Below are positions 7,451 to 16,753 of a DNA stretch of 64,000 nucleotides, piece by piece. Source of the DNA: Methanobacteriota archaeon (GTDB taxonomy: Archaea > Thermoplasmatota > Thermoplasmata > UBA10834); contig CP070732.1 in the NCBI GenBank assembly GCA_020347565.1, forward strand, positions 595,972 through 659,971. The letters are read 5' to 3'. Below the pieces are notes generated by a model. That model was not told the DNA's origin and did not search any database. It saw only the letters and a list, made by a program, of their open reading frames with translations. Each line of letters begins with the position of its first letter. The stretch's first letter is position 1. The translations under genes were made by a program, and so were the position numbers.

Positions 7451-8564
7451 GGTTCAGCCCGGCCTTTCTCGCACCCGCGTTCAGGTTCACTTGGCAGAAC
7501 GGACACGAGGTCACGATCAGTTCCGCACCCGCCTCAGCGGCTTCCCTGACGCGGTCCGCGGCCATGTCCTCCGCCATGTCGTTGAAGGCGGACTTGAATC
7601 CGCCGCCCGCGCCGCAGCATCGGGAGTCATCCCGTTCGTGCTTCATCTCCACGAGTTCCAGCCCGGGTATGGCCCTGAGCACATTCCGTGGCGCGTCGTA
7701 GACCCTCGCGTGCCTGCCCAGGTGGCACGGGTCGTGGTACGCCACCTTCTTGTTGAACTCCTTCGAGAACTTCAGCCTGCCGTCCTTAATCAGCATGTCG
7801 AGGTACTCAGTTATGTGATAGAGTTCGAAGGCCGGCTCGCCCACCAGCTTCGGATAGTCGTTCTTGATGGTGTTGTAGCAGCCCGCGCACGCGCTGATCA
7901 TGACCTTCCTGCCGTGCTTTTCCATCTCCCTCACGTTGTGCGGCGCCAGCTCGCGCGCCACGAGGGCTTTCTGTCCCGTCCTCAGCAGGGGCGACCCGCA
8001 GCACCACTCGTCCTCCCCCATGATAGTGAACCTGACACCTGCCTTGTCCAGGATCTCAGCCGTGGCGGCCGCCAGTGGCTGCATCCTGTACGCCTCCGTG
8101 CAGCCTGTGAAGAAGACGACCTCGGGGTCGTCGGAGAGCTCGATCCCCTTTGGCAGCCACGCAGGCCGCTTCTCGGGGGGCTCGTCGTACGGGTTCCGCT
8201 TGTCGAGCACCCTTTCGGCTATCCTCTTATGGGCTTCCATCGGGCCGTAGCCCTGTGATATGAGCCACTCCTTCACCTCCTCCCAGAGGTGCGGGAAGTC
8301 GATCTCGACATGACACACGTGTTCGCAGGCACCGCATGATGTACACTGGAAAATGCGCTCCGTGAGCTTATCGTCGACCTTCGGACGACGCCTGAGTACC
8401 CTGTCAACGGGTGACCGATGGGCGATCTGCTTGAGATAGTAGACTTTGCCTCTTGGAGTCGCTGACTCCCATCCTATGCTCCTGAACACGGGGCAGGGGT
8501 CCCTGCAGTACCCGCACTGCAAGCAGGCGTTGAGGTCCTTCTCGATCTCTGAAATCCTTCTCAT
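7407..8564 (-). CDS. HdrD/GlpC-type Fe-S oxidoreductase with two CCG domains
   Basis: A 385-residue (Fe-S)-binding protein with the HdrC-HdrB fused architecture found in HdrD, GlpC and LutA-like proteins. The N-terminal ferredoxin part has CLQCGYCRDPCP and CTSCGACEHVCH. Two cysteine-rich CCG domains follow: the first contains EDEWCCGSPLLRTGQ and SACAGCYNTIK, the second HDPCHLGR, DSRCCGAGGG and TSCPFCQVN. This is the module that holds the catalytic non-cubane cluster in heterodisulfide reductase, but many relatives act on other substrates. It starts at ATG 8564; a GTG three codons upstream is possible. It is not next to the hdrA genes, so a membrane partner is an open question. The last 44 bases overlap the convergent AlkD-like gene. 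Confidence 0.85.
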   Translation of the reverse strand: MRRISEIEKDLNACLQCGYCRDPCPVFRSIGWESATPRGKVYYLKQIAHRSPVDRVLRRRPKVDDKLTERIFQCTSCGACEHVCHVEIDFPHLWEEVKEWLISQGYGPMEAHKRIAERVLDKRNPYDEPPEKRPAWLPKGIELSDDPEVVFFTGCTEAYRMQPLAAATAEILDKAGVRFTIMGEDEWCCGSPLLRTGQKALVARELAPHNVREMEKHGRKVMISACAGCYNTIKNDYPKLVGEPAFELYHITEYLDMLIKDGRLKFSKEFNKKVAYHDPCHLGRHARVYDAPRNVLRAIPGLELVEMKHERDDSRCCGAGGGFKSAFNDMAEDMAADRVREAAEAGAELIVTSCPFCQVNLNAGARKAGLNLKTSDIVQVALQAV

Positions 8565-8701
8565 GAAAATCACCGGTGAAGCGCGTCTGTCGTACCTGCC
8601 ACTGGCTCTCAGGATATCTTCGGTGTTGATAAATCTAGCGCATGACGTGCGGCACGTGTGGAGCAGCGGCCTACCGCGGCCGTTCGACGCGTGCGCCCTG
8701 C

Positions 8702-9397
8702 CTAATCGTCCGAGGACCTGAGCCTGATCTCTACGTCGGGTTCCCCTGAGTATCCCTTCAGGCTCGAAAGGAATCCCCTGATGGTCTTATCGGGTATCTC
8801 CGCGACGAACCCGCCCACGGGCAGCCTCTCACCCCCGGCGATTATCTCCACCTTGCGCGCAGGTCTCTCTGGGCAGTCATCCAGGCTCATCTTCCCTTCC
8901 GCAATCTCCCGTGCGAGGTCCCCGCAGCTGAGGCCGCACTTGCCGCAGTCCAACTTCGGCAGCTTGTCGTATGCTCTCTCGTACTCGACCTCCTTCCGTA
9001 TGTACCCGATCACCTCTTCGAGCGCAGGGTTCACGAGGACGGTGCCGTCCGCAGGTTCTATGTCTCCCAGCGCGACCTTCGGGAAGTCGCCGTCCTTGTA
9101 TCCCTCCACGAGGAGCACATCAGGGTGGAACTCCCGGCGAACAACCTCCAGCACCTCGCCAATCGCGAGCGCAGGCCGTTTTATCAGCGTCGTGCCTTCC
9201 GATGTCTGCAGCACCACAGGGTCGCCGCCGGCTTTCGAGTGCCGCCAGGAGTCCTTGCCTTCGACGTCCTGGTCCTTCTCGTGCGGGGCGTGCTTGACGG
9301 ACGAGACCGAGTAGCCCTCGGCGGAGAGGTCCTCTGTCAGTCTCTCCACGAGAGTCGTCTTGCCGGAGTCCTGCCATCCGTATATGCCCAGTATCAT
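8702..9397 (-). CDS. mobB: MobB-like molybdopterin-guanine dinucleotide protein with Fe-S tail
   Basis: A 231-residue P-loop GTPase of the MobB family (GIYGWQDSGKTTLVERL at the N-terminus, KHAPHEKDQDVEGKDSWRHSKAG next, then the DVLLVEGYKDG motif). MobB assists insertion of guanine dinucleotide into the molybdenum or tungsten cofactor. Residues about 147-172 add a CdhD/RnfB-type four-cysteine cluster motif (DCGKCGLSC and, later, DDCP), so this is a fusion with a small 4Fe-4S domain. It implies a molybdo- or tungstoenzyme, such as a formate or formylmethanofuran dehydrogenase, elsewhere in the genome. The gene is upstream of the HdrD-like gene on the same strand, separated by 137 bp. Confidence 0.88.
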   Translation of the reverse strand: MILGIYGWQDSGKTTLVERLTEDLSAEGYSVSSVKHAPHEKDQDVEGKDSWRHSKAGGDPVVLQTSEGTTLIKRPALAIGEVLEVVRREFHPDVLLVEGYKDGDFPKVALGDIEPADGTVLVNPALEEVIGYIRKEVEYERAYDKLPKLDCGKCGLSCGDLAREIAEGKMSLDDCPERPARKVEIIAGGERLPVGGFVAEIPDKTIRGFLSSLKGYSGEPDVEIRLRSSDD

Positions 9398-9448
9398 GCG
9401 AAGCCCCGACCGTAATCCGCAGCCTAAGGCATAAACGGTTCGGGCGGA

Positions 9449-11155
9449 TCATCTTCCCCTAAGCAGGGCCCTGACCATGCGGGGAATGCTCGCATATATC
9501 GAGCTGGAGGACCAGTCCAGCTCCTCCTTCTCGCATACGGTGCACTCGCTCAGCCCGGAGGCCTCCTCCCTCAGGCTATCGAGATCCGCGTCGGTCGCCT
9601 TGCCTCGCGCGATGATGGTGTCTATCTTGGACATCAGGGACCGCGCACGGCGGATGCGCTCCTCGGTCCTGTTGGCCACCTCGCGGGATATGAGCCCGAG
9701 GTCTCTCTTGATGGAGTTGAGGCCGAGCCCCGCGGCGTATGTCGACTCGGTGATGGCATCCCTCGTCATCCACTTCGTCTCGTAGTTGAGCACGTATTTC
9801 CAGCTCGGCATGACAGCGAGTTTCGCGTGGTCCTCCACGGACGACGCGAAGAGCCTGTAGCCGTGCGCCTCGGGTTCCTCGAAGGCGTTCCCCCCGGGAT
9901 CGATGAAGGGTGCCAGGGGGCTGACGAACGGGAACAGACGCGCCCCCCGATGCCTCTCGTGCAGCCTGCGAGTGTACTCGACCGTGCCCGCGACGGACTC
10001 CTTCGTCTGCCCGGGGAGGCCGATCATGTAGAACAGGTCGAACCTGCCGCAGCCCGCCTGCAGGAACGAGTCCACCGAGCGCTCGACCCCGTCGGTCGTG
10101 TAGTGTTTTCCTTGCGCCCTCCTCACGTCGTCATCGTGGGTCTCGGGCGACATCTGCACGCTGAACCTCCCCACACTGGACGCCACCTCCTTTGCGAAGG
10201 CCTTGGCCGCCGGCGTGAACAGCTCGAATATGACCTCGTTGTCCACATCCCTGTCCTTAAGCTCCTTCAGGAACTCGTCGGAATACGCCCTCCCAGCCTG
10301 CCTTATGTCCCCGACTATGAACGTCGCGCCCTTGATGAACTCCTCGGCCCTCTGGACGTCCTCCGCCAGCAGGCTCGGCGATCTGTATGCCGGTCGGGAT
10401 CGGTTCAGGTACCTCGCGAACGCGTCGCACGAGCCGGCACAGTTCAGGCAATTGTGCGTGCAGCCCCGCACCGCCACAGCTATCGACATCGGGTTGGCCT
10501 TCCAGTCGGCGTACGGCAGATGCCCGGTCAAGTCGCGGTACCTCAGCACCCGTCTCACGAGCTGACCATAGTCAATCACCATGTCGTCGAGGTCCTCAGG
10601 CACGTGCGTGAGAGGGTTCGCCACGACCCGGCCGTCGTCCCTCCAGGTTAGGTTGGGCACGTCATCCGGCGGGGAGCCCTTCTCGACGGCAGCCATCAGC
10701 CGCTCGAACGGCACCTCGGTCGAGTCTCCTCTCAGGATGTAGTCGATTTGGGGGAACCCACGTATGAGCTCGTCGTGGTAGTATGATGAGCTGAACCCCC
10801 CGAGGACGACCGGCCTGTCGGGGTGATGGCTCTTGACCATCCGTGCGAGCTCGAGCGCACCCTGGACGTGCGGCATCCAGTGAAGGTCTATGCCGAACAC
10901 CGTCGCGTCGAGGGAGCGTACGTACCTGTCAGGGTCGAACCGTCCGGACGCGAGCATCCTCGAGGCCACGTTCGCTATCCGCACTTCGTACCCCTTCGAA
11001 TCCAGGTGCGACGCTATCGTGGTGAATCCGACCGGATACATTTCGAATACGGGCGTCGACGGGATGAGGTCGCTCACAGGGCCGGGCAGGAGAGTCCTCT
11101 TCCTGAAATCCATAACGCTCGGAGGATGCATCAGGATGAGGTCGGGCGTTGACAT
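9449..11155 (-). CDS. B12-binding radical SAM protein (Ta0216 family)
   Basis: A 568-residue protein. The N-terminal part (PDLILMHPPSVMDFRKRTLLPGPV, then GFTTIASHLDSKGYEV and FGIDLHWMPHVQG) is a cobalamin-binding Rossmann domain. A radical SAM domain follows with the CX3CX2C motif CTHNCLNC around residue 245, and TTDGVERSVDSFLQAGCGRFDLFYMIGLPGQT further on. The architecture is that of the family named after Thermoplasma Ta0216, whose reaction is unknown to me. The ATG at 11155 is taken as the start because conserved sequence begins there; 30 more in-frame residues upstream look non-coding. It is divergent from the fpo operon, with 183 bp between start codons. Confidence 0.85.
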   Translation of the reverse strand: MSTPDLILMHPPSVMDFRKRTLLPGPVSDLIPSTPVFEMYPVGFTTIASHLDSKGYEVRIANVASRMLASGRFDPDRYVRSLDATVFGIDLHWMPHVQGALELARMVKSHHPDRPVVLGGFSSSYYHDELIRGFPQIDYILRGDSTEVPFERLMAAVEKGSPPDDVPNLTWRDDGRVVANPLTHVPEDLDDMVIDYGQLVRRVLRYRDLTGHLPYADWKANPMSIAVAVRGCTHNCLNCAGSCDAFARYLNRSRPAYRSPSLLAEDVQRAEEFIKGATFIVGDIRQAGRAYSDEFLKELKDRDVDNEVIFELFTPAAKAFAKEVASSVGRFSVQMSPETHDDDVRRAQGKHYTTDGVERSVDSFLQAGCGRFDLFYMIGLPGQTKESVAGTVEYTRRLHERHRGARLFPFVSPLAPFIDPGGNAFEEPEAHGYRLFASSVEDHAKLAVMPSWKYVLNYETKWMTRDAITESTYAAGLGLNSIKRDLGLISREVANRTEERIRRARSLMSKIDTIIARGKATDADLDSLREEASGLSECTVCEKEELDWSSSSIYASIPRMVRALLRGR

Positions 11156-11301
11156 CTGGATTGACAAGTTGACACTGGTAGTAAAAGCCTTCTTTGCCAC
11201 GCTGCTTCGGTGTCCGACTGCAGCGCCGGGAGCCGCGTCGGGCACGGAACGGAGGGTCGTCCGCGCCCGCTACTGACGGGGTTGTGCGAAGGGCGTCTTC
11301 C

Positions 11302-11319
11302 GGAAAAGCCCTTATATGT
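11302..11319 (+). promoter_or_regulatory. Promoter of the fpo operon (BRE plus TATA)
   Basis: GGAAAAGCC followed by CTTATATGT forms a BRE/TATA pair centred about 25 nt before the fpoA ATG at 11339. Transcription would start at or within a base or two of the start codon, giving a leaderless mRNA. No other convincing promoter was seen inside the twelve-gene array, whose genes overlap or are separated by only a few bases. Confidence 0.65.
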
Positions 11320-11338
11320 TGTCGTGAATCCACGGACA

Positions 11339-11694
11339 ATGCTGCAAGACGACTATATGGGCGTCGCCGTCTTCGCGATTGTGGCCATCCTTTTTCCAAC
11401 CCTTGCATTCTTCGTCTCGCGTTACTTCCGGACGGACAGGAACGACCCTAGGTCGATGACGACCTACGAGTGCGGCGAGGTGCCCATAGGCGACGCGCAG
11501 ATACAGTTCCACTTCCAGTACTATATGTACGCCATCATCTTCGTCGCCTTCGACCTCGTGACGGTGTTCGTGCTCATATGGGCGCTGGTCTTCTCGGGGC
11601 TGAGCGACATCGCGAAAGTCTACATGCTCATGTTTCTGGGAGTTCTTCTCGTGGGCGTCACCTACGCCCTGAAGAAGGAGGAGATAGTCTGGAT

Positions 11695-11698
<4 letters not shown>
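11339..11698 (+). CDS. fpoA: Fpo/NADH dehydrogenase-like subunit A
   Basis: A 119-residue membrane protein with three predicted helices, corresponding to NuoA/FpoA at the base of the complex I peripheral arm. The signature [37 protein letters not shown], with its conserved Cys, Glu and Asp, is intact. The start is the ATG at 11339, placed about 25 nt after the TATA box; an upstream-extended reading frame is not supported. It is the first gene of the operon and overlaps fpoB by ATGA. Confidence 0.93.
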
Positions 11699-12267
<569 letters not shown>

Positions 12268-12279
12268 GGGTGTTGAGGG

Positions 12280-12789
12280 ATGTCCGAAGGGGGGAACGCT
12301 GGCAGAGTCACTGGCGCGAGCATCGAGAGGGCGCCGAGCAAGGTGGGTGACGATTCGGAGTTCCGCGTGCTCAGGACGCTCGCGGAGCGGTTCCCCAGGA
12401 CGGTCTCCGAGGGCACGCAGGTGAGGCCGGGTTTGCTGAGAGCGACGGTCGAGCGCTCAGACCTGTTCGGCGTGTGCAGGGTGCTGAGAGACGAGCTGGG
12501 CTTCGAGCACCTGAGCATGATATCCGCCGTCGACTACGAGGACAGGTTCGAGGTGGTATACCACATCACGTCGTACCAGCACAGGCTATTCCTCGAACTC
12601 ATAACCGCGACGCCGAAGGACGATCCCTCAGTCGATTCCATATCTTCCGTCTGGGGAGGCGCGAACTGGCAGGAGAGAGAGGCTTACGACCTCATGGGCG
12701 TCGTCTTCCGGAGCGATCCCAAGCTGGAGCGCATACTGTTGCCCAAGGACGTGCTCTACCATCCTCTGCGGAAGGATTTCCGGGGGTGA
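12280..12789 (+). CDS. fpoC: Fpo/NADH dehydrogenase-like subunit C
   Basis: A 169-residue NuoC/FpoC (30 kDa subunit) homologue of the peripheral arm. The conserved segments are FEHLSMISAVDYEDRFEVVYHI and SSVWGGANWQEREAYDLMGVVF, followed by RILLPKD and the HPLRKDF ending. It is encoded separately from subunit D, unlike the NuoCD fusion of enterobacteria. The first 35 residues are variable and Ser/Arg-rich. Confidence 0.93.
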   Translation: MSEGGNAGRVTGASIERAPSKVGDDSEFRVLRTLAERFPRTVSEGTQVRPGLLRATVERSDLFGVCRVLRDELGFEHLSMISAVDYEDRFEVVYHITSYQHRLFLELITATPKDDPSVDSISSVWGGANWQEREAYDLMGVVFRSDPKLERILLPKDVLYHPLRKDFRG

Positions 12790-12795
12790 CCATGC

Positions 12796-13878
12796 ATGGC
12801 TGAGATGTGGATAAACATGGGACCCCAGCATCCGATGACGCACGGGCTCTGGAACCTTCGCGTCAAGGTCGACGGCGAGACGATAGTAGACGCCGAGCCG
12901 GAGGTGGGGTACCTTCACCGGGGGATAGAGAAGCTCTGCGAGGGCAGGACATACCCGCAGATTATCCCCATCGCCGACAGACTCTGCTACGGCTCGTCGA
13001 TGACCTGGTCCCACGCATACTGCTTGACCGTGGAGGACCTGATGGGCGTCGAGGTGCCTGAGCGGGCCGAGTACATACGCGTCATGACGATTGAGATGCA
13101 GAGGATCGCCTCGCACCTCATGTGGCTCGCGGCCTACGCGGGCGACCTCGGGCTTTCGGTCGGATTCACCTACACAATGAGGGACAGGGAGGTCTTCGTG
13201 GACCTCCTCCAGGGCCTCACCGGCTCGAGGCTCACGTACAACTATCCGAGGATAGGAGGGGTGGCGCACGACCTTCCTCCCGACTTCGGAAGGGACGCGA
13301 TCCGGGCCACCCGCTACATGGAGAAGCGGCTCAAGGAGTACGAGGACCTGTTTGAGGGCTCGAAGATCTTCATGATGCGCAATGTCGACGTCGGCGTCCT
13401 GAGCAAGGAGGACGCGATCAACCTCGGCGTGACCGGTCCATCTCTGAGGGCGAGCGGCGTGGACTACGATCTCAGGAAGGACATGCCGTACTCCGTCTAT
13501 CCCGAGATGGACTTCCGGGTCGCGACGCACAGCGACTGCGACTGCTACGCCCGGTACCGGGTCAGGATGGACGAGATGTGGGAGAGCTGCCGGATCATCC
13601 GCCAGGCAATCGAGAAGATGCCCAAGGGAAGGTGGAGGGTCGTCGCCCCCAGGAATGCTCCCGTCGGCACAGGCGTCGGGAGGGTAGAGGACCCGAGGGG
13701 GGAGGCCGTCATGTATGTAGTCGGGGACGGCACGGATAGGCCGTACCGACTGAAGATCCGAAGCCCGATATTCGTCACCGTGTCGGCCGCGCCGAAGATA
13801 CTCGTCGGGTACAAGCTGGCGGACGTCGTCGCCATCATGGGCGGATTGGACATGTGCATCGGGGAGAACGATAGGTGA
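12796..13878 (+). CDS. fpoD: Fpo/NADH dehydrogenase-like subunit D
   Basis: A 360-residue NuoD/FpoD (49 kDa) homologue, related to the large subunit of NiFe hydrogenases but without its nickel-binding cysteines. MWINMGPQHPMTHGLWNL near the N-terminus forms part of the quinone pocket. EVGYLHRGIEKLCEG, ASHLMWLAAYAGDLG and the C-terminal VVAIMGGLDMCIGENDR are all family-typical. With FpoB it forms the quinone-reducing site. It starts six bases after fpoC, and fpoH begins four bases after its stop. Confidence 0.94.
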   Translation: MAEMWINMGPQHPMTHGLWNLRVKVDGETIVDAEPEVGYLHRGIEKLCEGRTYPQIIPIADRLCYGSSMTWSHAYCLTVEDLMGVEVPERAEYIRVMTIEMQRIASHLMWLAAYAGDLGLSVGFTYTMRDREVFVDLLQGLTGSRLTYNYPRIGGVAHDLPPDFGRDAIRATRYMEKRLKEYEDLFEGSKIFMMRNVDVGVLSKEDAINLGVTGPSLRASGVDYDLRKDMPYSVYPEMDFRVATHSDCDCYARYRVRMDEMWESCRIIRQAIEKMPKGRWRVVAPRNAPVGTGVGRVEDPRGEAVMYVVGDGTDRPYRLKIRSPIFVTVSAAPKILVGYKLADVVAIMGGLDMCIGENDR

Positions 13879-13882
13879 GGAA

Positions 13883-15010
13883 ATGAACCTGTTCGAGTTC
13901 TGTCACGGCATCATCCACTGGCTCGTGGACCTGGTCAACAACGTCTGGTATTGGCTGGGCGATTTCCTGCCGTGGTACTTCTGGGAATTCTTCACCGCAG
14001 TCGGAGACTTCGCGGCGTCGGAAAGCCACCTGACGCTCATGACGATTCTCCTCGAGACGCTTATCATCATCATCGTGGCGCTCATCAACGTGCTCAACTT
14101 CCTGTGGATATTCAGGAAGCTCAGCGGCAGGATACTCGACTTCTACGGACCGTACTACGTCGGGTACAGGATAGGCGGCTGGCTCCAGAACCTCGCCGAC
14201 GGCGTGAAACTCTTCGTCAAGGAGATAATCGTTCCGGCCAAGGCAGACAGGCTCGGTTACCTCCTTGCGCCCATCATCTTCGTGGGCTCATCGCTGTTGA
14301 TTCTCGCCGTCATACCGCTGAGCGTCGACTTCGGAGTCGCGACGAACGCATCGGGCGAGTACGTGCCCGCGGGTGCGGTGTTCGCCCTCGCGGCCTTCTC
14401 GATCGCGCCGTTCGCGATACTGCTCGCTGGATGGTCATCGAACAACAAGTACACGCTGATAGGCGGCATGAGGTCCGCGGCCCAGATGATGAGCTACGAG
14501 ATACCGCTCATACTCAGCGCTGCAAGCGTGTTCCTGCTGGCCAGCAGCTTCAACTTCGTCGACATCGTCGACGCTCAGCACGATGTCTGGTTTTGCATAC
14601 CGCTGTTCATCGGATTCGTCGTGTTCCTCGTTTGTCTGATAGCAGAGGTGGAGATCATACCGTTCGACCTTCCAGAGGCGGAGGCGGAACTCGTGGAGGG
14701 ATGGACGACCGAGTACGGCGGCATGAAGTTCGGCTTGTTCTACATGACTACAGCTGTGAGGTCCTACGCCGGAGGTGCCCTGGCGACGGCGCTGTTCCTG
14801 GGGGGCTGGCAGGGCCCCTGGTTCATCCCGGACGAGATATGGTTCCTGATCAAGGCGTACATCGTCTACACGGTCTTCATGTGGCTCACTTGGTCCGTTC
14901 CCAGGATAAGGATAGACCAGATGCTCGTGTTCGGCTGGAGGAGGCTCCTGCCCCTCGCCGTGCTGAACCTGGTCATTGCCGTTGCCGTGAAGTCGTGGGG
15001 GTGGGTTTGA
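13883..15010 (+). CDS. fpoH: Fpo/NADH dehydrogenase-like subunit H
   Basis: A 375-residue integral membrane subunit (NuoH/FpoH) with about eight helices, which seals the quinone cavity and couples redox chemistry to the proton pumps. The loop motif EIIPFDLPEAEAELVEGWTTEY, followed by GGMKFG, is fully conserved. The N-terminal 60 residues are rich in Trp and Phe and longer than in most NuoH proteins. The stop overlaps the ATG of fpoI by one base. Confidence 0.93.
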   Translation: MNLFEFCHGIIHWLVDLVNNVWYWLGDFLPWYFWEFFTAVGDFAASESHLTLMTILLETLIIIIVALINVLNFLWIFRKLSGRILDFYGPYYVGYRIGGWLQNLADGVKLFVKEIIVPAKADRLGYLLAPIIFVGSSLLILAVIPLSVDFGVATNASGEYVPAGAVFALAAFSIAPFAILLAGWSSNNKYTLIGGMRSAAQMMSYEIPLILSAASVFLLASSFNFVDIVDAQHDVWFCIPLFIGFVVFLVCLIAEVEIIPFDLPEAEAELVEGWTTEYGGMKFGLFYMTTAVRSYAGGALATALFLGGWQGPWFIPDEIWFLIKAYIVYTVFMWLTWSVPRIRIDQMLVFGWRRLLPLAVLNLVIAVAVKSWGWV

Positions 15011-15918
15011 TGACCGAGCGCAGGAAGCGCAGGGCCGCGGGCGTCGTGCTTCAGCCGATGAAGCGTACCGGAAGACAGCTGGTGAGGACGCTGATAACCG
15101 GTAAGCCCAACACGGTCCTCTATCCCTATCAGAAGCTCGACCTGCCGCAGGTCTATCGCGGGAAGCATGTGCTCGACTTCAACAAGTGCATCGGATGCGG
15201 CAACTGCGTGACGATATGCCCCAACGACTGCATGTGGCTCGAGAAGGTCGAGGACCCTGAGCTGGGCAAGGTGGAGCGCCCCGGGGTGGACATCGGAAGA
15301 TGCCTGTTCTGCGGTTTCTGTGCGGAGGTGTGCCCCACCGTGGCGCTGCACATGACGACCGACTACGAGCTCGCAGACAACGACAGGCAGAGGCTGAGGC
15401 TCGGATCGGCCGACATCAGGGACGACTCGTTCGGCGCCACCTTCATGGAGGAGCGCCAGAAGCGGCTCCTCCCCGTCCTGGACCTGTCCAAGTGCACGGG
15501 CTGCGAGAAATGCGCCGGTGAGTGTCCCGAGATGTGCATCGCGATGATGCCCATAGACCGGACTGGTAGGAAGAAGCCCGAGATCAACCTCGCCAAGTGC
15601 ACCTCGCACGGCAAGTGCGCGGAGGCGTGCCCGGAGGACGCGTTGACCATGGTCGAGGTGTACGAGTCGTACTTCGACATGCCCGAGCCGAGGCTGGTGC
15701 TGGAGAAATGCACCGGCTGTGGGGCGTGCGCTAGGAAGTGCCCGTCGGAGGCCATATACATGCTCGAGATGCCCGGGACGGAGAAGACGCTCAAGAGCGG
15801 CAAGAAGGGCAAGCCCAAGAAGCGCGCCGTATTCGTCTTCGAGAAATGCGTCGGATGCGGAAGGTGCTACCAGGCCTGCAAGTTCGACGCGATCGAAATG
15901 CCGGGGGTGAAGAAGTGA
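15010..15918 (+). CDS. fpoI: FpoI fused to a polyferredoxin (six 4Fe-4S motifs)
   Basis: A 302-residue subunit, twice the usual NuoI/FpoI length. The first third is an ordinary NuoI with cysteine motifs at 60/63/66/70 and 98/101/104/108, preceded by the RGKHVLDFNKCIGC context. Two more ferredoxin modules follow: 162/165/168/172 with 197/203/207, and 234/237/240/244 with 280/283/286/290. The fourth motif has His200 where the second cysteine would be (CTSHGKCAEAC), so it may bind a His-ligated cluster. NuoI normally relays electrons from the input module to N2. Here the extra clusters could be the ferredoxin docking and entry site, since no FpoF or NuoEFG is present; that role is inference. It overlaps fpoH and fpoJ by one and three to four bases. 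Confidence 0.92.
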   Translation: MTERRKRRAAGVVLQPMKRTGRQLVRTLITGKPNTVLYPYQKLDLPQVYRGKHVLDFNKCIGCGNCVTICPNDCMWLEKVEDPELGKVERPGVDIGRCLFCGFCAEVCPTVALHMTTDYELADNDRQRLRLGSADIRDDSFGATFMEERQKRLLPVLDLSKCTGCEKCAGECPEMCIAMMPIDRTGRKKPEINLAKCTSHGKCAEACPEDALTMVEVYESYFDMPEPRLVLEKCTGCGACARKCPSEAIYMLEMPGTEKTLKSGKKGKPKKRAVFVFEKCVGCGRCYQACKFDAIEMPGVKK

Positions 15919-16178
15919 CCTGGGAGCTGCTCGTCTTCCTGTTCCTCGCGGGCTCGGCCCTAGTATCCGCCATGTGGGTGATATCCGCGAAGGAGATCGT
16001 GCACAGCGTTATCGCCCTTGCGACCTGCTTCATATCGATCGGCTGCCTGTTCGTGATGCTCAATGCCGAGTTCGTCGCGATAGTCCAGTTCCTTGTCTAC
16101 GTCGGAGCGGTCACTATCGTGATCCTGTTCGGTATCATGCTCACAAAGCGGGAGATAATGGGGGGTGAGCGGAGATGA
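15915..16178 (+). CDS. fpoJ: FpoJ N-terminal half
   Basis: An 87-residue membrane protein matching the first three helices of NuoJ, including the conserved LVYVGAVTIVILFGIMLT segment with the pi-bulge helix. It starts at GTG overlapping the fpoI stop (GTGA). The rest of NuoJ is encoded by the next small gene, a split also known from methanosarcinal Fpo operons. The split is therefore ancestral rather than a fresh frameshift: the junction has its own overlapping ATG. Confidence 0.85.
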   Translation: MTWELLVFLFLAGSALVSAMWVISAKEIVHSVIALATCFISIGCLFVMLNAEFVAIVQFLVYVGAVTIVILFGIMLTKREIMGGERR

Positions 16179-16435
16179 GGCGTGCTGTCACCAGGGCGCT
16201 CGCTGTGTGCCTCCTGGCCCTACTGTTCGTACTGGCCGTCACGGAGGCCTCGTGGCCTGAGGGGGAGATGGACCGGATCACCAACGAGCAGCTCGGCGAG
16301 GAGCTGTTCGGCACGTCGGGAGACGACGGCGACGATGTCGAGGGCTACGGCCTCGTGTTCTTCCTGGTCGGCCTCCTCCTGCTCGTCGCGATGCTCGGCG
16401 GAGTTTTCCTCGCCAAGGAGGAGGAAGGAGAATGA
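16175..16435 (+). CDS. fpoJ: FpoJ C-terminal half
   Basis: An 86-residue protein with two hydrophobic helices (LAVCLLALLFVLAVTEA and YGLVFFLVGLLLLVAMLGGVF) joined by an acidic loop. By position and topology it is the C-terminal part of NuoJ. The ATG overlaps the preceding stop (GATGAG) and the end overlaps the fpoK start. Sequence similarity alone would be weak; the operon position makes the assignment. Confidence 0.8.
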   Translation: MRRAVTRALAVCLLALLFVLAVTEASWPEGEMDRITNEQLGEELFGTSGDDGDDVEGYGLVFFLVGLLLLVAMLGGVFLAKEEEGE

Positions 16436-16752
16436 TACCGATAGAGTATTGGCTGGTCTTCAGCTCCCTCCTGTTCTCGATAGGCGCCTACGGCGTCCTG
16501 ACGCGCAGGAACGCCATCGTCGTCCTCATGTGCATAGAGATCATGCTGAACTCCGCGAACATCAACCTCGTGATGTTCAGCTCGTATCACTCGGTCCTTC
16601 ACGTCGGGGTGGACCCTTCGGGCCAGGTGTTCACCTTGTTCTCGATCGCCATAGCCGCCGCCGAGGTCGCTGTCGGGCTGGCGATCCTGCTCTCCGTCTA
16701 CAGGCGGTATCAGACGATCGAAGTCGACAAGATAAACATCCTGAGGTGGTAG
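16432..16752 (+). CDS. fpoK: Fpo/NADH dehydrogenase-like subunit K
   Basis: A 106-residue three-helix NuoK/FpoK homologue. The two membrane glutamates used in proton translocation are in IVVLMCIEIMLNSANINLV and in AIAAAEVAVGLAILLSVYR. The length is normal. It overlaps the upstream gene by ATGA and ends one base before fpoL. Confidence 0.95.
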   Translation: MIPIEYWLVFSSLLFSIGAYGVLTRRNAIVVLMCIEIMLNSANINLVMFSSYHSVLHVGVDPSGQVFTLFSIAIAAAEVAVGLAILLSVYRRYQTIEVDKINILRW

Positions 16753-16753
16753 A

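Noticed and set aside
13951-15009. Reading frame upstream of fpoI suggesting a 655-residue protein
   Set aside because: The extra 353 residues are an off-frame shadow of fpoH. The polyferredoxin begins at ATG 15010, which overlaps the fpoH stop.
15915-16435. Split fpoJ as a frameshift or pseudogene
   Set aside because: The two halves have overlapping GTG/ATG starts and each fits a helix boundary; a split J is known in archaeal Fpo operons, so it is taken as functional.
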